Source: Laguncularia racemosa
Taxonomy: Eukaryota; Streptophyta; Magnoliopsida; Myrtales; Combretaceae
Direction of reading: 5' to 3'
DNA: 64,000 nt
Assembly (NCBI GenBank): GCA_037954665.1
Contig: JBBMOL010000178.1
Location: forward strand, 768,451-832,450
Below the pieces are notes generated by a model. It made no database searches and was not told the origin of the DNA. It saw only the letters and a list, made by a program, of their open reading frames with translations. Positions 1 through 10,998 of this stretch are shown piece by piece. Position 1 is the stretch's first letter. Each line of letters opens with the position of its first letter. The position numbers and the translations under genes are program-made.

Positions 1-795
1 TCTTAGTTTCTTTTGGAAGACATTATGGAAAAGACTAGGTACTAAACTTATGTACAGTATCTCTTGCCATCCACAAACAGACGGACAAACAGAAGTTGTC
101 AATCATACACTTGGGAATCTACTCAGAGCAATAGTGGGCAAGAATCTTACTGATTGGGACTTGTGTCTTCCTATTGTTGAGTTCACTTACAATAGGTCTA
201 CTCATAGTTCAACCAGTAACTCTCCCTTTTGAGTTGTTTATGGCTATAATCCTTCTATTCCATTGGATTTTATAGCAAGACCAGTAACAAAGGAAGAGAG
301 TCTTAATGGAGTTGATCGAGCCAGACAAATTCAACACATTCATGATAGAACAACTGAACACCTTCGGAAGACCCAGAAACAGTAGAGAATCCAGGGAAAC
401 AAACTAGAAGACTTCATCTTTATAATCCAGGTGACTTAGTCTGGATTAATCTTAGTAGGGACAGGTTTCCACATAAAAAGTCACAGAAGTTGTCTCCCAG
501 ATCAAACGGACCATTCAGGGTTTTAAAGCGCATCAACAACAATGCCTACTAGATAGAGTTACCAGGAGAGTATGGAGTATCAGTGACCTTTAATGTTGCA
601 AATCTATCACCATACTTATTAGACAACATGCATGAAGACCTATCAGATTTGAGGGCAAATCTTCCAGAAGCTCGAGGAGATGATAGGAATCAAACTCCTA
701 TAGGACCTATCACCAAGGCCTCGGCTAAGGGTCTACATAACTTAGTTTTGAGAATCTTACATGAGAAACCCAATCTTGAGGAAGCTAATTTATTT
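1..795 (+). pseudogene. Ty3/gypsy (chromovirus-like) integrase and pol C-terminus, relic
   Basis: This is the tail of a retrotransposon polyprotein that enters from the left edge. The stretch at 50-232 reads as the end of an integrase core, with a CHPQTDGQTEVVN motif carrying the third catalytic acidic residue, then WDLCLPIVEFTYNRSTHSS. A TGA interrupts the frame at about 230. The integrase C-terminal region follows (PGDLVW-like and FPHKKSQKL-like stretches near 430-490), then ATFNVANLSPY-like residues from 583 and a DLRANLPEARGDD/GPITKA tail typical of the end of plant Ty3 pol. The relic abuts an LTR, so it is the 3' end of an element. Several stops make it non-coding. Lineage within chromoviruses is not settled. 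Confidence 0.85.
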
Positions 796-840
796 TCTTC
801 ATTCCTACATTATAATTGTTATGCATTCCAGCAAGTTCAC

Positions 841-1686
841 TTATCAGTCTTATAGGGTGCTAAATCACCTATACTTTTGAGCGAGTCGGGATTCTCATCG
901 GGGCTTAATTCGAAAGTACCCTGAAGACCGACATCTTGAAGACCAATTTCTTTTATATATTTGTCATTTGCATGGACTATTTTATGTTGTATTTTGTTTT
1001 GGAACACTTTCATTTTGATTGTAATTTTCATTTAGGACCAATCACCCTAAAAGTGGCATAGTTGTAATTTTGTGTATTTTCTAACCCTAAAGGGAGCAAG
1101 TATAAATACTTGCTTAAAGTAGGGTTTGAGTAAGCCATTTTTTAGATTGAGACATGCACTTTACGTGAGAGAATTAGGGTTCTTCCTTAATCAATTTCAA
1201 TCCCAAGAGTTGAGATTGTGGCGAGTGCAACACTTGAAATTGTAAGTCATATCAATTTCATTTTGTTGTGATTTCTTTTCTTCTCTAGTATGTAATATCT
1301 AGGGTTGAATTGGAAGTTTCTTTGTTAGATTTGATTGCATTTGTAATCAAATTATCACTACTTAATTGATTGGTTCGTAGCATTTGTTATTACCATCAAA
1401 TTGTCATTACACTTGTGGCGTAGAATTCTCTTTGTTGTGAGCTAGGGTCACGGCTTTAATTTTTGTATTGTTGATTGGAATTCTCTTGAAACTTAAGTTG
1501 GTTAATTGATTCAATTGAGAATTATCATCTTTGTGGATTTCATCTCCTTGATTTTATCATTTGGTTCATCTTCCATCAATTAGGGTTCACGCAATTTGTC
1601 TTGCCTTTGAACCAAATTTGTTCTTGTCTTTTAAGGTTTATATTTGGGTTGTTTTGATTGTGCTTAATCCCCTTTTAGGCACATCA
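841..1686 (+). repeat. LTR, chromovirus-like family, copy 1 (long type, about 846 bp)
   Basis: The sequence follows a pol tail and ends in GGCACATCA. It matches four other stretches here (near 3.1, 11.0, 18.9 and 53 kb) in the order GTCAGTCTTATAGGGTGCC-like start, GAAGACC block, AAGTGGCATAGTTGTAA block, TATA inverted repeat, TTAGGGTTCTTCC and TTGTGGCGAGTG. The start is uncertain by tens of bases because no clear polypurine tract or TG was found. No primer binding site follows; gag sequence begins at once on the right. Confidence 0.75.
1095..1114 (+). promoter_or_regulatory. LTR core promoter: TATA box inside a 9-bp inverted repeat, copy 1
   Basis: AGCAAGTATAAATACTTGCT: two perfect 9-base arms separated by AA, with TATAAATA across the centre. 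The same 20 bases occur at 3353, 11250 and 19202, and with one change on the minus strand at 53214. Confidence 0.8.
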
Positions 1687-2394
1687 AGAGACATGAAATG
1701 GGTTATGAGGAAAAAGTTCATACCTGAGCACTATAGGCAAGAAGTGTCTATGTATCTCCAAACGCTGAGGCAGGGAGGCAAAATAGTGGATGATTACGTA
1801 CAGGAGTTTGAGACGTTAATGATCAAATATGGATCATTTGAGCCTCCTGAGTAAACCTTAGCACGTTTTGTGTCCGATTTGAAATACAAGATAGCCTGTG
1901 TTGTTAAGCTGCAAAGGTATAGTACACTTGATGAGGCTATACAGTTAGCCTTCAAAGTGAAAAGGAAAAGGCGATTAAATCCATTCTGGGCCACTAGTAA
2001 TAGGTCTAGTACTACTACTAAACCCATAGGGGCAGATGGTCAGATGGTTAGACCAAAGGGAGTAGGCGAATATGCCAAGGCTGTAGATAGAATTATCCCT
2101 AGCATTGAACAAGAGAAAAATATTTCTAGGAAAGGCAAAGAGGTAGTTGGATCTGAATTTAGGCAGATGGTATTGGGGTCAACCAGTGGGAAGATGTACC
2201 AGATTAAATGTTTCAAATGTATGGGATTTGGACATATGGCTGTACAGTGTCCCAATAAAAGGGTAATGACTGTTATGGAGGACAACGAAGAAGATGACGA
2301 GGAAGAAGTTATCAAGCCTATAGATTTATCCATGGCCTTACAGGAGTATTATGAAGATCAAAACGTTGAGACGCATGAAGGACAAAAAGGGTGA
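1687..2394 (+). pseudogene. Retrotransposon gag relic with CCHC zinc knuckle
   Basis: The frame reads DMKWVMRKKFIPEHYRQE, LRQGGKIVDDYVQEFE and LKYKIACVVKLQRY, the capsid part of a plant Ty3 Gag. A zinc knuckle CFKCMGFGHMAVQC (C-x2-C-x4-H-x4-C) lies near 2210-2251 and an acidic tail follows. A single in-frame TAA at 1852-1854 interrupts it; the sister copy on the minus strand near 54.8 kb has CAA there, so a C-to-T change made the stop. The N-terminal third of gag and the leader are missing and capsid sequence starts right after the LTR. Gag would build the virus-like particle; this copy cannot make the whole protein. Confidence 0.85.
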
Positions 2395-3000
2395 AACTTA
2401 CTTACCAATTAATGTGTTGCGTAGGGTTTTGACCTTATCTTCATATGCCAGGGACATACAGAGGGGAACCTATTCCACACACCTTGTCGGATTTGAGGTA
2501 ACCTATGTGTGCTTTTCATTAATGGTGGTAGTTGCACTAATGTCATATTTGCTACATTAATAGATAACTTACAACTAGCCACTAGCTCACATCCTAGCCC
2601 TTATAAATTGCATTGGTTAGATGATCGAGGTAGTCTACATATTACACGAGGGCCAAGGTGCCAATCAGTATAGGAGATAGATATAGTGATGAGATTATTT
2701 GTGATGTGCTTCCTTTGTGCGCCTTTTATTTATTATTGGATAGGCCCTGGTTATTTGATAGGGTGTTACATGACGGGTTCAAAAACATACATGTTTCAAA
2801 AGGATGGTACACGGATTGTCTTGACTCCTATGTCTCCGTCTAAGGTTCACTCTTTCCAAGAACAGATTAGAAACACTTTTGGTTCTTTTGGACTTCCAGC
2901 CAATAAGCAATCACAAACACTGGGTTTCAATCCACAAGAAGACCCCTTTGATTTGAGGGCAAATCTTTTAGAGGCCTGAGGAGATGATGGGAATCAACCC
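2395..3000 (+). pseudogene. Retropepsin-type protease relic fused to pol C-terminal tail
   Basis: Aspartic protease residues are visible in broken frames: NLCVLFINGGSCTNVIF near 2500-2550, LHWLDDRG, then the PWLFD-type flap region and TPMSPSKVHSFQEQ. The catalytic Asp of the IDSGSC motif reads Asn here (AAT), while the minus-strand sister at 53668-54198 keeps Asp. Right after LGFNPQEDPF the sequence passes to DLRANLLEA, which belongs to the extreme end of pol. RT, RNase H and integrase are absent. The same join is present in the sister copy, so it is inherited rather than private. There are at least four stops or frame changes. Confidence 0.8.
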
Positions 3001-3100
3001 TGTGGTTCCAGTAATGGGGAAACCTAACTTGGATGCATGATCCTAGAAATCCACATATGGCCACATTTTATCTAATAATGTTTTATTTTGTACAAGTATA

Positions 3101-3837
3101 TTTATCAGTTTTACAGGATGGCCAAATAACATGCACTAAGGATCAACTTGCGGGTATATTCTTGGAGTCGCATCCATCAACCCACAAATTGTTAAATTAT
3201 AGTTAAGAACCGGCCACTTGAAGACCATTTGTATTTGTAATTGCTGCTTATGAGAACCGGCCATTTTATTTTTGTATTTGTAATTTGTGTTTTGGAAAAC
3301 TGGCCACTTAGTGGCATGTTTGTAATTTTTGTGGTATTTTTATCCTAATTGGAGCAAGTATAAATACTTGCTTACTAGGGTTTTTGGAGAGCTTTTTGAC
3401 ATTTTGAAAATCAAACACTTGTTGCCGTAAGGGTTTTTCCTTTCATGCAATAGATCTCTTACCAATTTCTTAGTGAAATTGTGGCGAGAACCAACTAGAG
3501 TGGATTGTGAGTAATATCAATCTTACTTTTGTTGTTTTACAAATTGTGTTTAGTGAGTAATATCTAAGTACAATTTGTTGGTTATTGGTCCTAATCACGT
3601 GAATTAAGGTTCTTCATTTTCATATTTGATCGTTTCAAATTAAGATCGAAATTCTAGTTCATTTCAGTGTTTTACATTGAAGTTTATACACTTTTTTGTT
3701 CCTTACATCAATTTAGTGTTAAACTCATGAATTGGGGTTCCATTGTGAAGTAATTTGATCATGCCATTTAGTTGTTGGAATTGGTTGTTCACGCCACTTG
3801 ATTGATGTGTTTGCTATCCAATTAGTGTGGCACATTA
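3101..3837 (+). repeat. LTR, chromovirus-like family, copy 2 (short type, about 737 bp)
   Basis: This is the 3' LTR of the gag-protease relic. It begins near TTTATCAGTTTTACAGGATG and ends GTGTGGCACATTA. It carries the GAACCGGCCACTTGAAGACC block and the TATA inverted repeat at 3353-3372. In length and sequence it is closer to the minus-strand LTR at 52766-53497 than to the longer LTR at 841-1686. Boundaries are approximate at the left. Confidence 0.72.
3353..3372 (+). promoter_or_regulatory. LTR core promoter: TATA box inside a 9-bp inverted repeat, copy 2
   Basis: The 20 bases are identical to those at 1095, followed by TTACTAGGGTTTTTGG. Confidence 0.8.
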
Positions 3838-5782
3838 ATTAATAAAGTTAATTGGTAGCTTTTTAGATTTTAATATTAGCAATTTGGCATTCCTTTGTAT
3901 GAAAAAAACTAAGAAATAAAAAAAATACAAAATATTAAAATAAATTATTTTGCTTGCTTATGTTTGTCTATATGTTTTGATTGCTTATATAGACTAATGC
4001 ATTTTTCATTGTGTTTTGAAGACTTTGATTTGTTTGAGTGCTTTTTCTTCTAACTAATCTGTTTTTTTCTTTCTTTCTTTTTTTGTCTTCATTATTTCTT
4101 TTATAATATAATAAGTTTTTGTCGGTTAGAAAAATCTTTTTGAGAAATACTTTAAATGGTCTTTTTACCAAAAATTTAGGGATTTTTTAGAATTTAAAAA
4201 ATAAAAGGGTAGAAATTAGGGTTTTAGAAATTTTTCTTAAAGAAAAGACAGATTGGTTAATAACATAAAGTCTTTCTTGTAAGTAATAAACTTTGATCAA
4301 CCTGTTAGGCTATTTTTGAACTTGTAATGCAATAGCCTTTTGGTTTCAAAAAAGTATCAATGCCAAGGTTTTATTTTAAAAGAATCATCATTTCAACATG
4401 GGTTTACAAGTCAAGAAACCTTGAAAAAAACTAGAATAGCACTTACCCTAGCAATTTTTTCTTAAGATAAATTATTTCCAATGATTTAGAGAAGCCTTCA
4501 AAGAAGGGTGGTATGTTTTTGAGCTGTAATGTTTGGGTTCTTGTATTTAGTCTTGGTATTTTCAAGTATTGTTGGCTTTTTTATTATGTATAGATTTAAC
4601 TACATTCTTGGGCTTTTTTCATTTCTTTTCTTTTCTTTTTCTTTTCTTTCTTTTTCTTTCATTTTCTTTTTCCATCTTTTTTCCTTTTCTCTTGAGCCCA
4701 ATAGTGATCATCTCTTGTGGGTCAAGTGTGTTTTTTTCAAAATGTAGACTTCTCTTCATCAAAAGAAATAAATTAACTACGGCAAAAATTACCCTTGAAT
4801 TGTTGTAATTAGGGCAAGCACTATTTAGTCAATTCCTTTTTTCTTAATTGATTTCCTTATCTTCTTAATCATCCCATTATAGGGTAGTTCTTGACATGGT
4901 TAAATTTTGAAACTTTTTTTTTTACATATAAGCTCAAATGGGGTTGGCAAAGGATTATTATATTTAGGATAGCAAAAATGAATGCCTAACATTATTTTGA
5001 TTAACGTATCAAATTCAAGATAGACTTCCTTTAAAGAATGAGTCAAAAACCTCACATTAATAATACTTAACTCTCAAGTGTTTAAAGGTTAGTGTTTGGG
5101 ATGTAGTTTGCCTCTTGTCATCCTAAACCACTCGAACAAATGAGATATCCTTCCATTTTACCAGATTTGCCCATATTCACCATGTCTCATGATGTCTTTA
5201 GGAGTTATGTGCCTCTGTCAAGTGATTTAGTCTTAACTTGGCTCTCTTAGGAAGTTAGTTAGGATAGTCTTCTTTATGCCCTCGTTAGTAATTAACCATA
5301 GCCACTTCAAAAATGTGCTCCAAAATTAATTGTCTTTGTGTCTATTTAATATAACTCCTGATGGAGAGAAAGTTCAAGTGTAACCTTTAGGATTACGGAG
5401 AGTTGGAAGGTTTTTGTTTCGAGGCTAAATCAACATATGAGGAGACCTTTTGAAGTGAATGGAGTCTTTCAAATTGAGAGCAGGTTATAGAGGTCTTTGG
5501 CTTTATGTTCAGAGTAAGTGACTGTGAGCCTTGAGTTAAGCTAACCATTCAAAAGAAACTTTTAGGACCTTGAAAGGATCTCTTATTATTAGCAACTCTT
5601 CAATTTTCTTGGCTTTGTTCTTTTCTTTATTTTTATTATTTTTTAGTAAATATGCAAACAAGATGCTCACATGGATGTAAAAGAATCAGCACTTAATTAA
5701 TGATGTAATAATACTGAATATTGCAAACTTTGGAGTTCAATGCTTTATTGAAAACATAAGAAAGAAATACTATGATCTAATT
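3838..5782. other. No gene seen; AT-rich spacer with a pyrimidine tract
   Basis: No coding pattern or RNA gene is recognisable. The strand given has an almost pure T/C tract at about 4612-4690, whose short open frames are low-complexity artefacts. The last 150 bases run into a retrotransposon relic on the minus strand. Confidence 0.6.
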
Positions 5783-6425
5783 TCCTAACTTCTAAGCTTC
5801 CTCTTCTTTGGTTGGGTAGACGTTGTATGTTCCATTTTCTTCTCTGCGTCCATGGCAGCTTCTAGTGTTTTAACCCTTGCTTGGGTTTTCTTTTGTTAGG
5901 CTTCAAGTTTCTTATTCCTCTTATTAGATTCCTTGAATCTATTCTCCCATACATCTTTCTTGCTTCCATCATTGCATTGAGCCACAAACCAAGCTTCTAA
6001 TTCACCCATTTGAAGGCAATACCCATTGTTATTTTCTAATGCTCGGTTGATCTCTACACTATGAATTCCTAGAAGTTTGCTGAAGATGCTTGTTGGCCTA
6101 GCCTTTAAATCTGGTACATACACCCCATTGGAAAGTGGAAGGGCTTGGAGAAGTTAAGTATATTCCTTTATGGTTGGTGTGATCTCGTGTGACCCAATAA
6201 AGAAAGTTATTGGCTTAATTTCCCAAAAGTGTAATATAGCCCGAATTAAAGGTAGTTTGACATCCATTTTCATTAGTGAGAGAAGGGCCCTATTTTGCTC
6301 TGGATAAAGGTCTGCTCTTTAGGGTTGTATAAGGTGAACCCATGGTCCAATACCTGTTTAGGATCCAAAAGTTTACAAATCTAGAATTCTTTGCGAAGGA
6401 GGTGATCAATCACAGCGCTAGCCAT
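5783..6425 (-). pseudogene. Tat/Ogre-like ORF1 (DUF7745-like) relic, internally deleted
   Basis: Reading from an ATG at 6425, the protein matches ORF1 of the complete element at 39397-40922: LDHGFTLYNPKEQ near the start, then KLLGIHSVEINRALENNNGY, MGELEAWFVAQCNDGSKKD. It then jumps to VWENRFKESNKRNKKLEA and a basic tail, skipping roughly 300 residues of the full copy. An early in-frame TAG and another TAG after KKLEA break it. It keeps one base near its start that the complete copy has lost, which supports the ATG at 40922 as the original start there. The function of this protein family is unknown. Confidence 0.75.
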
Positions 6426-6943
6426 CTAGCAGGATTACAATAAATAAAATTTTCTAATTACAAACAAATATCTTACAAAACATAAAAAAAAATCTTTTAC
6501 AAGCGATTGCATCTGAACTCTAAAGAAAGAAATTACATCATTAATCACTTACTGGTTCATGATTTCATGTATTCAAAGAGGTAGGTTCTAAAGGTTTCTA
6601 AGCTCTATGGCCTCCCACATTTTCAAAGAAATGGATCTCAGGCCATATCGAAACATTGGGTAGGGTAGCCTAATCGATCCGAGCGGTGAATATTTCACTT
6701 CACCTGGAACTTCCACATTGGTCCCCATCTTAGGGAAATGGCCTGGGTCTGACCGTATCTAATCACACAATTGCATGCATGGAAACTTAATAGCAATAAA
6801 AAGATAAAAAACCAAACTTTACTAAATCCTTGAATCAAGAATAGATATGAACATTAGTATCAACAATATTTCACAATATAAGAGTTAATTAAAGATATCT
6901 AGAAATGATGATATCAGAAGGTTTAGGTGGCTAGCCTATTGTG
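6426..6943 (-). other. Retroelement 5' leader with conserved inverted repeat
   Basis: The untranslated leader between the primer binding site and ORF1 is clearly similar to 40923-41396, best in the part around AAATGGATCTCAGGCCATAT and GGTAGCCTAATCG. TATGGCCT (6606-6613) and AGGCCATA (6640-6647) form an 8-bp inverted repeat that is also present in the complete element. Confidence 0.65.
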
Positions 6944-6963
6944 GGTCCCCAGTGGAGTCGCCA
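6944..6963 (-). promoter_or_regulatory. Primer binding site, tRNA-Arg type
   Basis: On the minus strand it reads TGGCGACTCCACTGGGGACC, identical to the site at 41397-41416 and likewise 3 bases from the LTR. From memory of Ogre elements this is complementary to the 3' end of a tRNA-Arg. Confidence 0.75.
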
Positions 6964-6966
6964 TCC

Positions 6967-8862
6967 TATCGAGTCTAATTTAAAAATTTTATAATATCTC
7001 CCTAATCTAATTTATATTAGATCATATGCTCATCCAATATAAATCATCAACTTGAACTAGGAAGTTTTTATTCCTTTGGAGTCGCTACCCAACTGGAGTT
7101 GGGAAAAAATTATACAATTAGAATTAATTGAGCGGATTAATTCTAATCTAAAAATTAGTTGATGAAACCTCCTCTTTTTATTCTTATGAAAGAAAAAGAA
7201 GAAGAAAGAAAAACCAAAGATTCTCGACTCAAGGGCTATCCTATTAAAATTCTAAGTTACCATCTTATTCTTTTGAAATCTAAATTATGTTATGATATTC
7301 TTTTTAGCATAAAAAGAAAATATTAGAAAAAAAAATGATATAAGGATTATACTAATAATGATTTAAAAAATATTTTTTTATTCTTTTTAGAGTTGCCCCA
7401 TAAGGGTGTCTTCGTACCTGCTATTCAGGATAAAACAGGCCGTAATTCGTTTTTTATAAAAAACTTTAGTGGATTGTTTTGATTTTAATTATGAAAACAT
7501 GTTTGGTTTACGTTTATTATCATTTTAAAATTTTTTTTCAAAAAAATTCTAAGTCTAAGTTTTATTACTATTTAAAAAAAAAACTAAAACATTTAATTTT
7601 AAAAAAATCAATTATATATTTTTTTTATGAAAAGAAGTTTTTTAAGTGATAAAAATATTTATTATCTTTTTATTAATTTAAAATTTTTATTTTTTATTAA
7701 TTTTTATTAATTATCAATTAATTATAATAGACATATATATTTATTTTTTAGAAAACTCTAAACCTAATTCTAATAATTAAAAAAAACATTATTTTTTATT
7801 TTTATAATAGTAAATGAATAAATAAATAAATAAAAAAGGATCTGACTAACCTAGATACGGGTTGCAATTCATAGGTCGGGTCGATTCAAACCGAGTCAAA
7901 TCGAGTCAGTTTGTAGCGGTCGGAGCTCCTTTGACGGCAACTTTCCTGTAGCTATTGAAGGCTACTTTTGGGCTTTTCGAAGGTAGGCAATCTAAAGGTA
8001 GTGGTGGTTTTCTTCAAAAACTCTCTAAGTGTTGGTTCGGAGGGCGGTCGTTAGTCGCGATTTGGGGAACTCTGGTGAAGGCTTCAAACTCTTGTGTTTT
8101 CTCTCTCTTTCTCTCTTCTGATTTGTGCCTTTACTTCCTCTCATCGTGCTCTATTTATAGGATCTAAAAACCAAGCTTAATAAGCTCAAATTTTACTTCG
8201 ATAAGCATAGATTAGATTTGTGATTTAATCCATTCCGATCTACCTTTGATTCATGTAAATCTTTAATTTTTATTAAGATTCGTGCTAATTAGATGATGTT
8301 TATCTCATCTTAGTCAAAGATTTGTTAGATTTGTGCAAAAAATCGAATCAAAACGACCAGATTTCCCCTCCTCATTGTTGGCGCCGATATCGGACGGAGG
8401 TTGAAGACGAGCATGCGCCGGCCCATGCGATCCTCTGTCTAATCGTATGCTACTACGTATCCTCTAGAAAGAAAAAAAAAAAAAACAAAACACGCAAAGT
8501 GCCTCCCCTGCATTTCGAACCTATGACCTGTCCCCGTCCCTGTACGCACAAAGCTAGTGACCGGACTAGATAGGCTAACCCACTTCCTTGTTTTTTTATT
8601 AAACTCAATTTGTATATATGCATTGCAATTTTTATTATTTTTATATTATTTTGAAATTCTAAAAATTTATAAAAATTATTTAACCTCTTTTATTATTGTT
8701 TCTACCATCATTTTCCAAAATTAGTGTATTGTTACTATTTGTTTTATTTTTTCATTATTTTTCCTTTATTTTTGCAAAATAGAAGGAAAATTGAAAAAAT
8801 GAAAAAAAAATTGACAAATGAAACATTATCTGTGATTAAGGGGCAAAAATAGGGTGTTTACA
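6967..8862 (-). repeat. Tat/Ogre-like LTR, diverged (about 1.9 kb)
   Basis: On the minus strand it starts TGTAAACACCC and ends CTCGATA, where the final CA has become TA. It aligns along its length with the LTRs at 29024 and 41420: the GAGTCTAATTT end, an AT-rich middle, GGGTCGGTTT-like GC patches, a TATAAATAG box (plus-strand 8151-8160), and a GC-rich U3 part. The CACGTG of the other two LTRs reads TACGTA here. Just beyond 8862 the minus strand reads AGAGGCTGT next to TGTAAAC, a plausible polypurine-tract remnant, so this LTR has internal-type sequence on both sides. Confidence 0.78.
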
Positions 8863-10839
8863 ACAGCCTCTAAAATGTAGCTTCAAAAAGTGGGTAGACA
8901 TATTTTTCATAATAATAGTTTTTAAACCATGGCTTCAGAAAGAGCATGGGGACAATGGAAGCATGATGCTCATTTTAAAACCAAAATAAGTGACTATCAC
9001 TAACAGAAGTTATTTTGATTTGAATTTAATGGTTTAATCCGAATCAAGCCCTTGAACCAAGTTGCCAACCGTTTTATACCTATCCCAAATCATAATATAA
9101 AATAACCACATTTTCCAATTTGGTTCAATTTGATTAGTTCATGGTTCAGTTTGCTTCGATTCATTGCAAAAATATGCTCATGGACCTCCAACATTGTAGG
9201 TTTTCCACTAGTTTCAAAAGGTATGTTCTTTGTTGTTGCACATATAGGGATGAGCGATTAGTCCTTGGGACCTTATGAGCAAGGTTTCCAAAGCTATATA
9301 TGCATTCAACCTCCAATCTTACATATAGTCATGAATCTCACATTATCATTGCAGGTATGTCTTTCTTTCTAATATTGTGCTATCTATTACAACAATTCAA
9401 TCAACTTTATTTCTCTAACTACATCACCTTAATAAGGTACCTAGAGTTGATATAATAGCTTGTTCTTTTTGGAAGGATGTAATTATTGATAGACAGTAAG
9501 AACTAATGGGTAGGCAACATTTTCTCAATTTAAGAAATGTAGGATGTGCTCAAAGCTAACAGCTTACTCCAGGACAAAGCAATGAGGTGCTAAGTTCACA
9601 TAGCATGTCCTACTTAAACATACTGCACATCTCTAACTTACCATATGTACTACATGAATCTTTGTCACCAATTACCAATAGAAGAAGCTATCATGACCTA
9701 AATAGTACAAGTACACCATACTTCTCTAGCTCAACAACATCCTTGTTCTAAATTTACGTCAACTTGCCACTAGACCAGCGGTTTAAACATGCATGGATCT
9801 AGAGGTGTAAGGGAGGATTAGGAGGGGGCAAAAGGGAAAGATAAGAAAGAGGAGAGGACCAACTAATAGAAATATAGCTCTCCTTAAAGTAATGATCTAA
9901 GGTTTAGCTTTCAAGAGTTTAAGTTGTAAAGCTTGAGAAATTTCTAAGTTAGGACACAAATCACCTAGAAATAATTCAAGGAGTTAATAGGAAACCTAAC
10001 CCTAGTCTTAGAGGTTTCTATAGTTCAACTCAACATTCGAAATGAGACCTCAAAAACCAAGAGTCAAAACCTTAATTAAGCTTAAACCCTAAATGGATAA
10101 CCACCCTAACCCTAATTAAGCTTAAATCTTAAATGGATAACTACACTAGCCCTAAACCTTAAAATGACCCATTGAAACCCTAATTCAATTAACATGCTTT
10201 AACACACAATGACGACCCCAAACAAAGTAACTCGCTTAAAAGCCCTAAATTAAACACTAGATTGGACCGAAATTCTATGATCAAGATTTACTAGTAAGGG
10301 TACCTAATTGATAACCAATTGCAATTAACAACATCTAACAATTAAGCAATACAAATCAATATAAATTAATCAATAACTTCTACTGTAGGACAACCCTAAA
10401 TGGTGTGACAAGACCACTAAATAGGAACATTTCTAACTTGGTTGCAAGCTAACTAAATTAACCAAACTACCTTACATTACTTTAACTAAACATTAGAAAC
10501 CAACATGATTAACAAGAGGACAAAAAAAAAAAATTGAAAAATAGGATTACATGGGGATAAGATGCATTAGCTATGGGGAAAGGAAGAAAGTGAGGTGATT
10601 TATCTAACTAAATCCAAAGGTCTTCCTTAATTTAAGAGAGATTAAAGTGTCTAGGCTAACATCCAGGATAGGGTATTGTCAGGTTAGGGAATAGGGTTAC
10701 CAAATATGATAAGAAGAGTTTATCCAAATCCTATTGTTAACTAAAAGATTAAGACATTGTCTAATAACTTCTCTTGTCCTCGATACATTAAGGTTAGCTT
10801 AAGTAATGTTAGGATAAAAAAAAAAAAAAAAAAGTTAAA
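8863..10839. other. No gene seen; AT-rich spacer
   Basis: A possible polypurine-tract remnant lies at 8863-8880. Beyond it I see no protein or RNA gene. Scattered CCCTAA words at about 10080-10180 are not a telomere-like array. An A run sits at about 10818-10835 just before the next retroelement fragment. Confidence 0.55.
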
Positions 10840-10998
10840 ACATACACACCCTAATAGGAATCAGATTGCCACAGGACCTATCACTAAGGCCCAAGCTAAG
10901 GGCCTACATAACATGGTTTTGAGAAACCTAATCTTGAGGAAACTAACTTAATTTCTTCATTCTTATCATATACTTGTTATGCATTCCAACAGGTTCAT
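10840..10998 (+). pseudogene. Pol C-terminal tail, relic (3' end of a chromovirus-like element)
   Basis: The frame reads NRNQIATGPITKAQAKGLHNMVLRN, the same tail as at 690-770 (GPITKASAKGLHNLVLR). It leads into an LTR of the same family. Nothing upstream of the tail is left, so this is a 5'-truncated fragment. Confidence 0.75.

Noticed and set aside
4529..4808. Hydrophobic Phe/Ser-rich frames
   Set aside because: Produced by a T/C-rich tract; low complexity in two frames at once.
10080..10180. CCCTAA words suggestive of telomere repeats (also 46440-46500)
   Set aside because: Irregularly spaced within AT-rich text; no tandem array.
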